Source: Sphaerisporangium fuscum (GTDB lineage: Bacteria; Actinomycetota; Actinomycetes; Streptosporangiales; Streptosporangiaceae). Taken from it: a DNA stretch of 64,000 bases. Below are positions 24,776-33,153 of this stretch, in pieces (the stretch's first letter is position 1; each line of letters begins with the position of its first letter). Location: the NCBI RefSeq assembly GCF_018531465.1, contig NZ_JAHDTF010000024.1, positions 1 through 64,000 on the forward strand, given 5' to 3'. The notes under the pieces were generated by a model, which made no database searches, had not been told where the DNA came from, and was given only the letters and a program-made list of their open reading frames with translations. A program made the translations under genes and the position numbers.

Positions 24776-25501
24776 ATGGGAGACCGCCTTCGCCGAGCGG
24801 GAGCGCGGCGGCCGCTCGGGCCGTACGCCGTGGCAGCGGCCGCCCTCGGCCTGCTGCCGGGCCTCGCCGCCCCGGCCGACGCCGTCCAGGGCGAGCCACA
24901 GCGACTGATGTACGTTCACGTCCCGGCGGCCTGGACGGCCTACGCGGCCCTGACCGTCGTGATGGTCGCCGGAGTGGTCCACCTGGTCCGGCCCCGTCCG
25001 GTGTGGGACCGCGTCGGGCAGGCGGCCGCGGAACTGGGCGCGGCGATGACGGCGCTCGCCGTCGCGCTCGGCATGCTCTGGGGCCGGCCGGTGTGGGGGG
25101 TCTGGTGGACCTGGGACCCACGGCTCGTCGCCACGCTCGCGATGCTGCTGGTCGCCCTGACCTGCCTGAGCGTGCGGTCGTGGTGGGAGGACCCCGCCCG
25201 TGGCGGGCGGTGGGCGGCCGTCGCGGGGGTCGCCGGGTTCGCCGTGGTGCCGGTCACCCATTTCTCGGTGCTGTGGTGGCGCACCCTGCACCAGCCTCCC
25301 TCGATCCTCCGGCCGCCCGCGCACGTGCCCGTGGACCCGCCCATGCTCGCGGCGCTGGCCGCCGGCGTCGCGGCCTTCGCCCTTCTGTCGGCCTGGGCGG
25401 TCGTCCTCCGCGTCCACGCGCTCACCGCGCGCGCCGAGCCCCGCGACGTGCCCCCGGCGTCCACGCCGGCGTGCGAACCGGTGCTGGAGACGGTCGGGTG
25501 A
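24776..25501 (+). CDS. ccmC: Cytochrome c biogenesis protein CcmC (haem exporter/handling subunit)
   Basis: A 241-residue membrane protein of System I cytochrome c maturation. It has six hydrophobic segments and the tryptophan-rich haem-handling motif WGVWWTWDPRL, with external histidines (MYVHVPAAW and TLHQPP). CcmC presents haem to the chaperone CcmE at the outer membrane face. ATG 24776 gives the family-like N terminus; upstream GTG 24728 is possible. It opens a run of genes each overlapping the next by four bases. ccmA and ccmB, the ABC subunits that normally precede it, are absent here. The minus-strand operon opposite encodes several c-type cytochromes, the likely clients. Confidence 0.9.
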   Translation: MGDRLRRAGARRPLGPYAVAAAALGLLPGLAAPADAVQGEPQRLMYVHVPAAWTAYAALTVVMVAGVVHLVRPRPVWDRVGQAAAELGAAMTALAVALGMLWGRPVWGVWWTWDPRLVATLAMLLVALTCLSVRSWWEDPARGGRWAAVAGVAGFAVVPVTHFSVLWWRTLHQPPSILRPPAHVPVDPPMLAALAAGVAAFALLSAWAVVLRVHALTARAEPRDVPPASTPACEPVLETVG

Positions 25502-25590
25502 ACGGCTGGGCATGGGTGTGGGCGGGGTACCTGCTCACCGCGGCGACCTGGGGCGCCGTCCTGATGTGGTCCGGAAGACGGCCGTCGTGA
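25498..25590 (+). CDS. ccmD: CcmD-like small membrane protein
   Basis: A 30-residue ORF overlapping ccmC (GTGA) and ccmE (GTGA). It contains one transmembrane helix (WVWAGYLLTAATWGAVLMW) followed by a basic tail, the usual design of CcmD, which stabilises the CcmC-CcmE complex. Position between ccmC and ccmE and double translational coupling are the main support; sequence similarity is too short to judge. Confidence 0.7.
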   Translation: MNGWAWVWAGYLLTAATWGAVLMWSGRRPS

Positions 25591-25976
25591 CACCCGCGTG
25601 GCGCCGCAGGCTGCCGCTCGCGCTCGTCACCGCCGCGGCGCTCGCGGCGGGGGCGTTCGCCGTACGTGAGCTGGGTGACGGCCTGGTGTACTACCGCACC
25701 CCCAGCGAGGTCGCGGCGCACCCGGCGGGCCGGGTGCGCGTGGGCGGGCTGGTGCTGCGGGGCTCGGTGCGCGTCGCAGGGGACGGGATACGGTTCCGGC
25801 TGAGCGACGGCGTCACCGTCCTGGAGGTGGCCCACCGCGGTGAACGGCCTCCGGTGTTCCAGGAGGGGCAGGGGGCCGTGGTGGAAGGCGTGCTGGGACC
25901 GGACGGCGTCCTGCGCTCCGACCGCCTGATGGTCAAGCACTCCGACGAGTACCACGCCGGGGACCGGAGCCGGTGA
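25587..25976 (+). CDS. ccmE: Cytochrome c maturation protein CcmE (haem chaperone)
   Basis: A 129-residue protein with an N-terminal membrane anchor (LALVTAAALAAGAFAV) and an OB-fold domain: YYRTPSEVAAHPAGRVRVGG, VTVLEVAHRGERPPVFQEGQ. The covalent haem site is VKHSDEYHAG: His118 with Tyr122, the H-x3-Y form of the bacterial KHDExY motif. CcmE carries haem from CcmC to the CcmFH ligase. GTG 25587 and its stop both overlap neighbours by four bases. Confidence 0.9.
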   Translation: MTPAWRRRLPLALVTAAALAAGAFAVRELGDGLVYYRTPSEVAAHPAGRVRVGGLVLRGSVRVAGDGIRFRLSDGVTVLEVAHRGERPPVFQEGQGAVVEGVLGPDGVLRSDRLMVKHSDEYHAGDRSR

Positions 25977-27895
25977 AATGCCTGCTGGGCACCCTCGCCC
26001 TGTGGTCCGGCGCGACGATCTCGGCGTTCGCCGCCCTCGCCTGGGCCGTGGGCGCCCGACGGCGGGTGGCCCACGCCGCGACGGCGGCCGCCTTGGCCTG
26101 CGCCGTGGCCGCCTTCGCCGTTCTGGAATGGGCGCTGCTCGGCCACGACTTCGCGGTCGGCTTCGTGGCGCGCAACGGCGGGCGCGGCGTGCCCGTGTAC
26201 TACACCTTCACCAGCCTCTGGTCGGCCGTCGAGGGCTCGCTGGTGCTGTGGGTGCTGGTGCTCGCGGCCTGCGCGTACGCGGCCGGCCGCGAGGGAAGGG
26301 GGCCGCACCGGCGCCTCGCCATGGCGGTGACCATGACCGTGTGCGCCTGCTTCTTCGTGCTCGTGCCGCTGGCCGCCGACCCGTTCACGCAGGTCACCCC
26401 GGTACCGGCCGACGGCCCGGGGCCGAATCCGCTGTTGCGCGCCCACCCGCTCATGGGGGTCCACCCGCCGCTGCTCTACCTCGGCTACATCGCCCTGGTC
26501 GTCCCGTTCGCCCACGGGATCGCGAGCCTGATGCTCGGTGCCGCCGGACCGCACGTGGTCCGCGTCATACGCCGCTGGACGATGATCGCCTGGGTCGCGC
26601 TCACCGCGGGCATCGTGCTCGGCGCGCGCTGGTCCTACAGTGTCCTGGGCTGGGGCGGTTACTGGGAATGGGACCCGGTGGAGAACGCCTCCATCGTCCC
26701 GTGGTTCCTCGCCACGGCGTCGGCGCACGCGCTCATGCTGCGCGAACGGCGCCGGTCGCTCGGCCCCTGGGCCGCCGTCCTGGCCGTGACGGCGTTCCCG
26801 CTGGCACTCATGGGCACCTTCCTGACCCGCAGCGGCGCGGTGGCGAGCGTCCATTCGTTCACCCGCTCGGCGGTCGGCCCGCTGCTCCTCGGCCTGCTCA
26901 CCGCCGTCCTCGTCGCCACCGGCGGCCTGGCCGCCTGGCGGGCCGACCGGCTCCGCCACCCCGTCCCGCCCGAGGGGCGGCTGCGGCCGGCGCTGTTCGC
27001 CCTCAACAACGCCCTGCTGATCACCCTCGCCTTCACCGTGCTCCTGGGCACCCTGTACCCGCTGGTCCTGAAGGTGGCGCTGGACGTCGAGGCGACGGTC
27101 GGGCCGCCCTACTTCAACCGGGTCACCGTCCCGATCGCGCTGGCGCTGGTCGTCCTGATGGCGGTGGCCCCACTCGCGACCGGCCCTGTCCCGGAGACGA
27201 CACGGCGGCTCTGGTTCCCCACCGCCTGCTGTGCGGCGAGTGTGATCGTCGCGGGGCTCGCCCCCGGCCACGGGATCGTCCCCGTGGCGGCGTTCGGGGC
27301 GGGCGCCTTCGCGCTGGCGGCGATCGCGGCCCGTGGCCGCGACGTCCTTCGCGGCGGCGGCCGCGTCCGGCGTCGCCTCGGCGGGCTCACCGTGCACGCC
27401 GGGGTGGCGCTGGCGGCCGTCGCGGTCGCCGGCTCCTCGGCGTACGCGTGGGACGCGCAGGGACGGCTCAGGCCGGGTCAGACGCTGCGGGCGGGCGGGT
27501 ACCTCATGCGCCTGGAAGGGGTGGAGCAGGCGCGTGACGCCGACGGCATGACCGTCGCCGCGCGGGTCTCCGTCTCGCGTGACGGGGCGAGCCTGGGGTC
27601 CTTCCGCCCGTCCATGACGTTCTACCCGGCCGCCGCTGCTCCGCCCGTCGCGAACCCCGCCGTCCGTACGGGGCCGCTGTCGGACGTCTACGTCACCGTC
27701 ACCGAGGTCGACCAGGGGAGCGGGGAGGCGATGCTGCGCATGGCGGTCAACCCACTGATGGCCCTGCTGTGGACGTCGGGCGCGATGATGGTCCTCGGCG
27801 CCCTCGTCGCCATCCCTCCGGCGCGGGCCCGGCGGTCCGCGCCGGCCGCACGTCCCCTTCCTGCCCCCGAGATGGCGGGAGGGCCGGCGCGATGA
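25973..27895 (+). CDS. ccmF: Cytochrome c haem lyase subunit CcmF
   Basis: A 640-residue polytopic membrane protein with about fourteen hydrophobic helices. The haem-handling motif GWGGYWEWDPVENASIVPW and the PLLYLGYIALVVPFAHGI region with conserved histidines define CcmF. The C-terminal soluble stretch (SVHSF ... VTEVDQGSGEA) also fits. It forms the haem-apocytochrome ligase with CcmH and receives haem from CcmE. GTG 25973 overlaps the ccmE stop, and its own stop overlaps ccmG. It is of normal length for the family. Confidence 0.92.
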   Translation: MKCLLGTLALWSGATISAFAALAWAVGARRRVAHAATAAALACAVAAFAVLEWALLGHDFAVGFVARNGGRGVPVYYTFTSLWSAVEGSLVLWVLVLAACAYAAGREGRGPHRRLAMAVTMTVCACFFVLVPLAADPFTQVTPVPADGPGPNPLLRAHPLMGVHPPLLYLGYIALVVPFAHGIASLMLGAAGPHVVRVIRRWTMIAWVALTAGIVLGARWSYSVLGWGGYWEWDPVENASIVPWFLATASAHALMLRERRRSLGPWAAVLAVTAFPLALMGTFLTRSGAVASVHSFTRSAVGPLLLGLLTAVLVATGGLAAWRADRLRHPVPPEGRLRPALFALNNALLITLAFTVLLGTLYPLVLKVALDVEATVGPPYFNRVTVPIALALVVLMAVAPLATGPVPETTRRLWFPTACCAASVIVAGLAPGHGIVPVAAFGAGAFALAAIAARGRDVLRGGGRVRRRLGGLTVHAGVALAAVAVAGSSAYAWDAQGRLRPGQTLRAGGYLMRLEGVEQARDADGMTVAARVSVSRDGASLGSFRPSMTFYPAAAAPPVANPAVRTGPLSDVYVTVTEVDQGSGEAMLRMAVNPLMALLWTSGAMMVLGALVAIPPARARRSAPAARPLPAPEMAGGPAR

Positions 27896-28419
27896 GGATG
27901 TGGCGCTGCGCCGGAGCCGTCCTGGCCGCCGTCTTCGTCACGACCGTCGCGGTCGTCCTCGCGCGCGGCCTCGCCCGCCCCTCCGGCACCCCGCCGCCGC
28001 TCGGCGGGCGGCCGGTCGAGCTGACCGGCACGGCGCTGGACGGGCGGCGTTTCGCCCTGAGCCGGCTGCGCGGCAGCTTCGTGCTGGTGAACGTCTGGGC
28101 GTCCTGGTGCGAGGCGTGCCGGGCGGAGTTCCCCGTCATCACCGAGGCCGCGCGGCGGTTCGGGCCGAAGGGGCTGCGGGTGCTCGGTGTCGACACCCGT
28201 GACGGGCCGGTGCCCGCTCGGGTCCTGCTCCGCGAGACGGGCGCCGGCGGTTACGTCCACCTCGCCGACCCCGACGGGCGGCTCGCTCTCGAACTGGGCG
28301 CCCGCGGCGTGCCGGAGACGTTCCTGCTGGACCGGGACGGCGTGGTCGTCCAGCGCGTGGCCGGTCCCGTGACGTGGGGGTGGGTCGAGGAGGCCCTCGT
28401 CCCTCGGCTCGCGTCGTGA
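27892..28419 (+). CDS. ccmG: Thiol:disulfide oxidoreductase CcmG/DsbE
   Basis: A 175-residue membrane-anchored thioredoxin-like protein: N-terminal helix VLAAVFVTTVAVVLA, then the TlpA/ResA-type fold with active-site WASWCEAC (Cys73, Cys76) and the cis-proline loop GVPETFLLDRDGVV. It reduces apocytochrome CxxCH cysteines before haem attachment. ATG 27892 overlaps the ccmF stop. Confidence 0.9.
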   Translation: MRMWRCAGAVLAAVFVTTVAVVLARGLARPSGTPPPLGGRPVELTGTALDGRRFALSRLRGSFVLVNVWASWCEACRAEFPVITEAARRFGPKGLRVLGVDTRDGPVPARVLLRETGAGGYVHLADPDGRLALELGARGVPETFLLDRDGVVVQRVAGPVTWGWVEEALVPRLAS

Positions 28420-29324
28420 GACGCCGGCTCGCCGCTCTGGTCCTCGCCGCTCTGGTGGCCGTCGCCTGTGCCGTCGCCTGGGGTTCGGCCCGAGGGCCGG
28501 CGCCCGGCCGCGCCGAACGGGTCAGGGAGATCGCGGCGTCGCTGCGCTGCCCCGACTGCCAGGGACTGTCGGCCGCCGAATCGCCCTCGACCTTCGCCGA
28601 GGCGATGCGCCTGGAGATCGGGCGCCGGGTCGACCGGGGTGAGAGCCCGCGGCGCGTCCAGGAGTACTTCGTGCGCCGCTACGGCGAAGGGGTGCTGACC
28701 TCGCCGCCGTCCTCGGGCCACTGGCTCGCGTTGTGGGCGCTGCCGGCCGTCGTGCTCGCCGTCGGGTGCGGCGTGGCGCTGGCCGTCCCCTGGCCGCGCC
28801 GGCGAACCCCCGGGCCACGGCCGCGCGGCCCCGGTGGCCGGCGGGAGCTGGCCGGCGTGCTGGCGCTGGGCGTGGCGTCCTGCTGCTGCGGTGCGCTCGC
28901 CGTGGCGCTCGCCCGGGACGAGGATGTCCCGCCGGCCGCGGTGAGCGCCTCCTCCGGGCGGGAGGACGTCGGTGAGCTGCTGGCCCTCGGCCGCGAGCTG
29001 GACGCCCGAGGCGAGAGCGAACAGGCCCTGCGGCAGTACGGCAGGGCCGTGCGGCTGCGGCCGGGCGACGCCGCGAGCCTGCGGCTTCTCGGCCTCGCCC
29101 TGCTGAGGACCGGCAGGCCACGTGAGGCGGTCGCGGCGCTGCGTCCCATGGCCGCGCGGGCGCCGGATGACGCCGACCTGCTGCTGGTGCTCGGGGCGGC
29201 GGAGATGGCGGTCGAGCCGCCCGCCGGACGGCGGACGCTGCGCCGCTTCCTGCGGGTCGCCCCGCCCGGCCACCCCGCGCTCGTACCGGTACGCCGTCTG
29301 CTCGGCGAGGGGAGCACGCCGTGA
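28416..29324 (+). CDS. ccmH: CcmH-CcmI fusion (haem lyase subunit with TPR domain)
   Basis: A 302-residue protein. The N terminus has a signal/anchor, then RVREIAASLRCPDCQGLSAA with the CcmH redox pair LRCPDC (Cys45, Cys48) and EIGRRVDRGES ... FVRRYGEGVL as in CcmH. A membrane helix follows, a second anchor, then a TPR-like region (LLALGRELDARGESEQALRQ, YGRAVRLRPGD, LLRTGRPREAVAAL) as in CcmI, which binds apocytochrome tails. In most proteobacteria these are separate genes, but fused forms are known. It overlaps both neighbours by four bases. Confidence 0.88.
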   Translation: MRRRLAALVLAALVAVACAVAWGSARGPAPGRAERVREIAASLRCPDCQGLSAAESPSTFAEAMRLEIGRRVDRGESPRRVQEYFVRRYGEGVLTSPPSSGHWLALWALPAVVLAVGCGVALAVPWPRRRTPGPRPRGPGGRRELAGVLALGVASCCCGALAVALARDEDVPPAAVSASSGREDVGELLALGRELDARGESEQALRQYGRAVRLRPGDAASLRLLGLALLRTGRPREAVAALRPMAARAPDDADLLLVLGAAEMAVEPPAGRRTLRRFLRVAPPGHPALVPVRRLLGEGSTP

Positions 29325-29785
29325 GACGCCTTCTCCTCGCCGTGGCCGCGTTCGCCGCCGCCTGCGCCGCGCCGCCCGCGCCGCACGACACGACGGGGCC
29401 TCCGGTGTCGCGGACGAGCGTCGGCCTGACCGAGTGGAGCGTACGGCTGCGCGATCACGTGCTCGCCCCGGGGAAGGTCGTGCTGGACGTCACCAACGCG
29501 GGCGCCACCGCTCACGACCTGGTCGTCACCGGTCCGGGCGTGGCCGTCCGGACGCCGGTGCTCCCTCCCGGCGCCGGTTCCACCCTGCGGTTCACCGCCG
29601 CGCCCGGGACGCGGCTGGAGCTGGTCTGCTCCGTCGCCGGGCACGAGCTGATGGGTATGCGGGCGAGCGTGCGGGTCGCCGGGCCGCGGCCTGCTCCCGC
29701 TCCCGTCCGCCACCGGGCGGGCACAGCCGCCGCAGGACCCGCCGGACGATCCGCCGGACCAGCAGGGCCGCCAGGAAGACCGTGA
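29321..29785 (+). CDS. Cupredoxin-domain lipoprotein
   Basis: A 154-residue lipoprotein: lipobox FAAACAA (Cys15), then a small cupredoxin fold with candidate type-1 copper ligands His65 (TAHDLVV), Cys103, His108 and Met113 in CSVAGHELMGM (C-x4-H-x4-M). The C-terminal 40 residues are Pro/Ala/Gly/Arg-rich. Coupled to ccmH by a GTGA overlap, it probably shuttles electrons to, or copper for, the oxidase encoded opposite. Its last 194 bp are antisense to the last gene of the bc/caa3 operon, a long convergent overlap. Confidence 0.75.
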   Translation: MRRLLLAVAAFAAACAAPPAPHDTTGPPVSRTSVGLTEWSVRLRDHVLAPGKVVLDVTNAGATAHDLVVTGPGVAVRTPVLPPGAGSTLRFTAAPGTRLELVCSVAGHELMGMRASVRVAGPRPAPAPVRHRAGTAAAGPAGRSAGPAGPPGRP

Positions 29786-30032
29786 GCCTGCGCCCGAACC
29801 GGCGCGGCCCGCGGCGCGGCCCGCCCTCCTCCGGCCGGCCGCGCGGGGCGACGGCATGGATCGGCACGTCGGGATAGGCGGCAGCGGCGCTGTGGCGGGC
29901 CTGTTCCCGGTCGCCGTACTCCAGGTTCGCGGGCAGCGCGATCTCCACGCCGTCCTCTCCGCGCCGGATGTAGCGCCAGTGCCAGTAACCGTCCGCCTGC
30001 CGCCCCATCTCGATGTACTCCTGTGCGCTCAT
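29592..30032 (-). CDS. Small basic protein of unknown function at the end of the cta-qcr operon
   Basis: A 146-residue ORF whose ATG overlaps the qcrB stop (ATGA at 30029-30032), so it is coupled to qcrB. The first 62 residues look like an ordered soluble domain (SAQEYIEMGRQADGYWHWRY, RRGEDGVEIALPANLEY); then comes a hydrophobic stretch (LTVFLAALLVRRIVRRVL) and an arginine-rich tail. I do not recognise it. The tail half is antisense to the cupredoxin gene. The real protein may be membrane-anchored; function unknown. Confidence 0.55.
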   Translation of the reverse strand: MSAQEYIEMGRQADGYWHWRYIRRGEDGVEIALPANLEYGDREQARHSAAAAYPDVPIHAVAPRGRPEEGGPRRGPRRFGRRLTVFLAALLVRRIVRRVLRRLCPPGGGREREQAAARRPARSPAYPSARARRRSRPAPAASRARR

Positions 30033-31492
30033 GCCCCGCCCCCGCCCCTCTCGGCCGGCTCCGGAGCCTCCTGCGCGGGTATCGCGGGTCGCGGCTCCGG
30101 GGAGCCCGCAGGCGGGCCGGCCGGGGGAGAGGGCCGCAGCCGCGCCGGCGTCAGGTGCCCGGGGCGCAGCGTGAGCAGCGTCAGGTGCGGATGGGCGCGC
30201 AGCGCCCGCGCGAGGACGTACGCCAGCCCCGCGACGACGAGCGGGACGACGAGCACGACCAGCCGCATCACGTACATGATGTTCAGCACGGGAATGTGCA
30301 GCTGCCGGGCCACCACGTCGTTGGAGGAGGCGGCCAGCAGGAGCCCCAGGAACGACAGCGCCCACGCCCCGAGCGCCACCCGCCCCGGCCGGTCGCGCGG
30401 CCGGTCCAGCAACTGGTGCCGCCCCCGGTCGCCGGTGACCCGCCGCTCCAGCCACGGCCAGGCGTAGACGACCAGGAACGTCAGCGCGGGGAACACCACG
30501 CCGGGCAGGAACGGCGCGGGGACCAGATAGCCGAAGACCCGGAACTCCAGCGGCGGGAACAGCCGCAGCGCTCCGTCGACCCAGCTGAGATACCAGTCCG
30601 GCTGCGCGGGGGAGGTCACGGCGTCCGGATGGAACGGGCCCCACACCCAGACCGGGTTGATCTGGGCGAGGCCGCCGAGCCCGAACAGCACGGCGAACAC
30701 CGCGCACAACAGCGCCAGGGAACGGAAGGAGTAGGTCGGCCAGAGCTTCGAACCGACGACGTTGTGCTCGTTGCGGCCGAGGCCGGGGAACTGCGAGTGC
30801 TTCTGCCGGACGATGATCGCCAGGTGCGCGCCGACGAGCGCCGCGATGAGCCCGGGCAGGATCAGCACGTGCAGGATGTAGAGCCGGGGGATGAGCGGCT
30901 CGCCCGGGAACTCGCCGCCGAAGAACAGGAACGCCAGCCATGGCCCGGCCAAGGGGATCGACAGCATCACCCCCGAGGCGACCCGCAGGCCCGTCCCCGA
31001 CAGCAGGTCGTCGGGCATGGAGTAGCCGGCGAAGCCGGTGGCCAGGGCGAGCAGGAACATCGTCACCCCGATCACCCAGTTGATCTCGCGGGGCTTGCGG
31101 AAGGCGCCGGTGAAGAAGACGCGCGACAGGTGCACGACGATCGCGCCGAGGAAGACCAGCGCGGCCCAGTGGTGGGCCTGCCGCATCAGCAGCCCCGCCC
31201 GCACGTCCCAGCTCAGTTCCACCGCCGAGGCGTAGGCGGCCGACAGGGTCACGCCCCGGAACGGCCCGTACGCCCCGCCGTAGACGCGGTCGGCCGGGCT
31301 GGGGTCGAAGAACAGGGTGAGGAACACGCCGGTGGCGACCAGAGCGGCGAAACAGTAGAGGGCGATCTCCCCGATCATGAACGTCCAGTGGTCGGGGAAG
31401 ACCTTGGCCAGCGCCAGGCGCAGCTGCGGCGCGATCCGCAGCCGGGCGTCCAGGGTGCGCATCGCCCGTCGGGCCAGCCGGCGTATGATCAC
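30029..31492 (-). CDS. qcrB: Cytochrome bc complex cytochrome b subunit QcrB
   Basis: A 487-residue membrane protein. The two b-haem histidine pairs are visible in RQAHHWAALVFLGAIVVHLS and in YILHVLILPGLIAALVGAH; the Qo-site PEWY-like loop appears as PDWYLSW after the FHPDAVTSPAQ segment, followed by further helices. It oxidises menaquinol and passes electrons to the Rieske protein and b-haems. It is somewhat shorter than the usual actinobacterial QcrB (about 540). GTG 31492 overlaps the qcrA stop by four bases. Confidence 0.9.
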   Translation of the reverse strand: MIIRRLARRAMRTLDARLRIAPQLRLALAKVFPDHWTFMIGEIALYCFAALVATGVFLTLFFDPSPADRVYGGAYGPFRGVTLSAAYASAVELSWDVRAGLLMRQAHHWAALVFLGAIVVHLSRVFFTGAFRKPREINWVIGVTMFLLALATGFAGYSMPDDLLSGTGLRVASGVMLSIPLAGPWLAFLFFGGEFPGEPLIPRLYILHVLILPGLIAALVGAHLAIIVRQKHSQFPGLGRNEHNVVGSKLWPTYSFRSLALLCAVFAVLFGLGGLAQINPVWVWGPFHPDAVTSPAQPDWYLSWVDGALRLFPPLEFRVFGYLVPAPFLPGVVFPALTFLVVYAWPWLERRVTGDRGRHQLLDRPRDRPGRVALGAWALSFLGLLLAASSNDVVARQLHIPVLNIMYVMRLVVLVVPLVVAGLAYVLARALRAHPHLTLLTLRPGHLTPARLRPSPPAGPPAGSPEPRPAIPAQEAPEPAERGGGGA

Positions 31493-32343
31493 GCCTTCCT
31501 CCAGTATCCCGGCCCGACCGGCGCGGTGAACCCGCCCCTCGCCACCAGCACCCCGTCCGGTCCCACGCCGAGCGGCAGCTGCGGGAGGGGACGGGCCGCC
31601 GGGCCCGCCACCGGCACGGCGCCCCGCGGGACGTCGAACAGCGACTGGTGGCAGGGGCACATGAGCTGCTGGGTGCTCTTGACGTACAGCCCTACCGGGC
31701 AGCCGGCGTGGGTGCAGAGCTTGGAGTAGGCGACCAGGCCGCCGACCGTCCAGCCGGCGCGCCCGGACGGCAGGGCCAGGCGGGCCGGGTCGACCCGGAT
31801 GAGCACGGCCGCGGCGTCGGAGGACTCGGTGTGCCCCTCGGGGAACACCGTCAGCATGCCCCCGGGCGCGACGTCCCCGGGCCGCACCGGGGCGCCGTCG
31901 CCCTTCACCACCCGTACCCCTTCCCGCCAGGGCGTCCGGCCCAGGGCACGCCACGGGTCCGGGCCGCGGAACAGCAGCGACCGGACGGGGAACAGGACGG
32001 CCACGCCGAGCGCGCCGACCGCGAGCGTGAGCATCTGGCGGGGCAGGAAGGCCCGGGTGAGCGCGGCCTGGTCCCGTTCGAACTCCGCCGCGAGGGCCCG
32101 GCGTTCGGGCTCGGGCGAGATCATCGGCTCCCGTTCCTCGACGTACGGCCCCTGCGGCAGCAGCCGCAGAGCCCAGATCGCCAAGCCGGTCGCGAGCCCG
32201 GCGAACGCCAGCAGCAGGGCGCCGCCGAGCAGCTGGGTCTGGTCGCCGATGACGTAGGCCGCGGCGAAGGCCGCCGCGCCGAGCGCGCCCAGGCCGAAGG
32301 CGGCGGCGATCCTGCGCTCGGTGCGCGCGTCACGGCGGTTCAC
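31489..32343 (-). CDS. qcrA: Rieske iron-sulfur subunit QcrA
   Basis: A 284-residue protein with N-terminal transmembrane helices (two near residues 10-60, one before the soluble domain) and a C-terminal Rieske fold. The [2Fe-2S] motifs are KLCTHAGCPVG and MCPCHQSLFD. It is shorter than the three-helix QcrA of mycobacteria (about 400). GTG 32343 overlaps the qcrC stop. It accepts electrons from quinol and hands them to the c-haems of QcrC. Confidence 0.9.
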   Translation of the reverse strand: MNRRDARTERRIAAAFGLGALGAAAFAAAYVIGDQTQLLGGALLLAFAGLATGLAIWALRLLPQGPYVEEREPMISPEPERRALAAEFERDQAALTRAFLPRQMLTLAVGALGVAVLFPVRSLLFRGPDPWRALGRTPWREGVRVVKGDGAPVRPGDVAPGGMLTVFPEGHTESSDAAAVLIRVDPARLALPSGRAGWTVGGLVAYSKLCTHAGCPVGLYVKSTQQLMCPCHQSLFDVPRGAVPVAGPAARPLPQLPLGVGPDGVLVARGGFTAPVGPGYWRKA

Positions 32344-33149
32344 GACGCCCTCTTGCCGAGCAGGCGGACGACGACCAGCAGCACCCCGACACCCGCGACC
32401 CACCCCACCACGCCCTCGGCCGTCGGCCCGACACCGCCCAGCCGCGCCCCGCCCCGTGCGTCCGCGCGGCGCAGCGTGGTCAGGTAGGAGATGACGGAGT
32501 CCAGTTCGGCGTCGCTGAGCGACCGCCGCGAGAACGGCGGCATGGTGCCGGGCCCGAGGCGCACCGCCTCGGCGATCTGGACGGGGTGCACCTCCCGCAG
32601 CGAGGGGGCGTACCGCCCGCCGGGGAGTGTCGCCCCGACCGCGCTGGAGGAGTGGCACGAGGCGCAGTTGCGCAGGTACAGCGTTCCGCCCTGCCGCGGG
32701 TCGCCCGGACGGACCGGCGGGATCGGTGGCCCGGCCCCGAAGGAGGACACGTACGTCACCAGGGCGTCGATGTCGGCCCGCGTGAAGGCCGGCGGACGGC
32801 GCTGCGGCTCGTCCTGCGGCCTGGACAGCGGCATCCGCCCCGAGGAGAGCTGGTAGTCGGCGTCCGCGGCGCCGGCCCCGCGCAGGTCGGGCCCCAGCCG
32901 GCTGCCCTCGCCGGCCTGTCCGTGGCAGCCCGCGCAGGCGACGTTGTACAGCCCCCTCCCGCGCGCGAAGGGGGTGCCGCCGGTCGGGAGAGGGGTGGGC
33001 AGCGGGGACGGCTGTGAGACCGCCGCCCGCGCGCCGGCGGGCTCGCGTGCCAGGAGCGGCAGGCCCGCGAATGCGACGGCCGCCGCCGCGGCCGCGGCCG
33101 TCCGCAGGGCGCGGCCGCGCGGCACCATGCCACCCTGTCCGAACCTCAT
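32340..33149 (-). CDS. qcrC: Dihaem cytochrome c subunit QcrC
   Basis: A 269-residue exported protein: a signal-type N terminus, two c-type haem sites (CAGCH and CASCH), each followed by distal methionines (GRMPLSRP and GTMPPFSRR), and a C-terminal membrane anchor (VVGWVAGVGVLLVVVRLLG). This dihaem form is the actinobacterial replacement for cytochrome c1 plus soluble c and normally delivers electrons directly to the oxidase in a supercomplex. ATG 33149 has GAGGTGAGG upstream. Confidence 0.9.
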   Translation of the reverse strand: MRFGQGGMVPRGRALRTAAAAAAAVAFAGLPLLAREPAGARAAVSQPSPLPTPLPTGGTPFARGRGLYNVACAGCHGQAGEGSRLGPDLRGAGAADADYQLSSGRMPLSRPQDEPQRRPPAFTRADIDALVTYVSSFGAGPPIPPVRPGDPRQGGTLYLRNCASCHSSSAVGATLPGGRYAPSLREVHPVQIAEAVRLGPGTMPPFSRRSLSDAELDSVISYLTTLRRADARGGARLGGVGPTAEGVVGWVAGVGVLLVVVRLLGKRAS

Positions 33150-33153
33150 CGCC

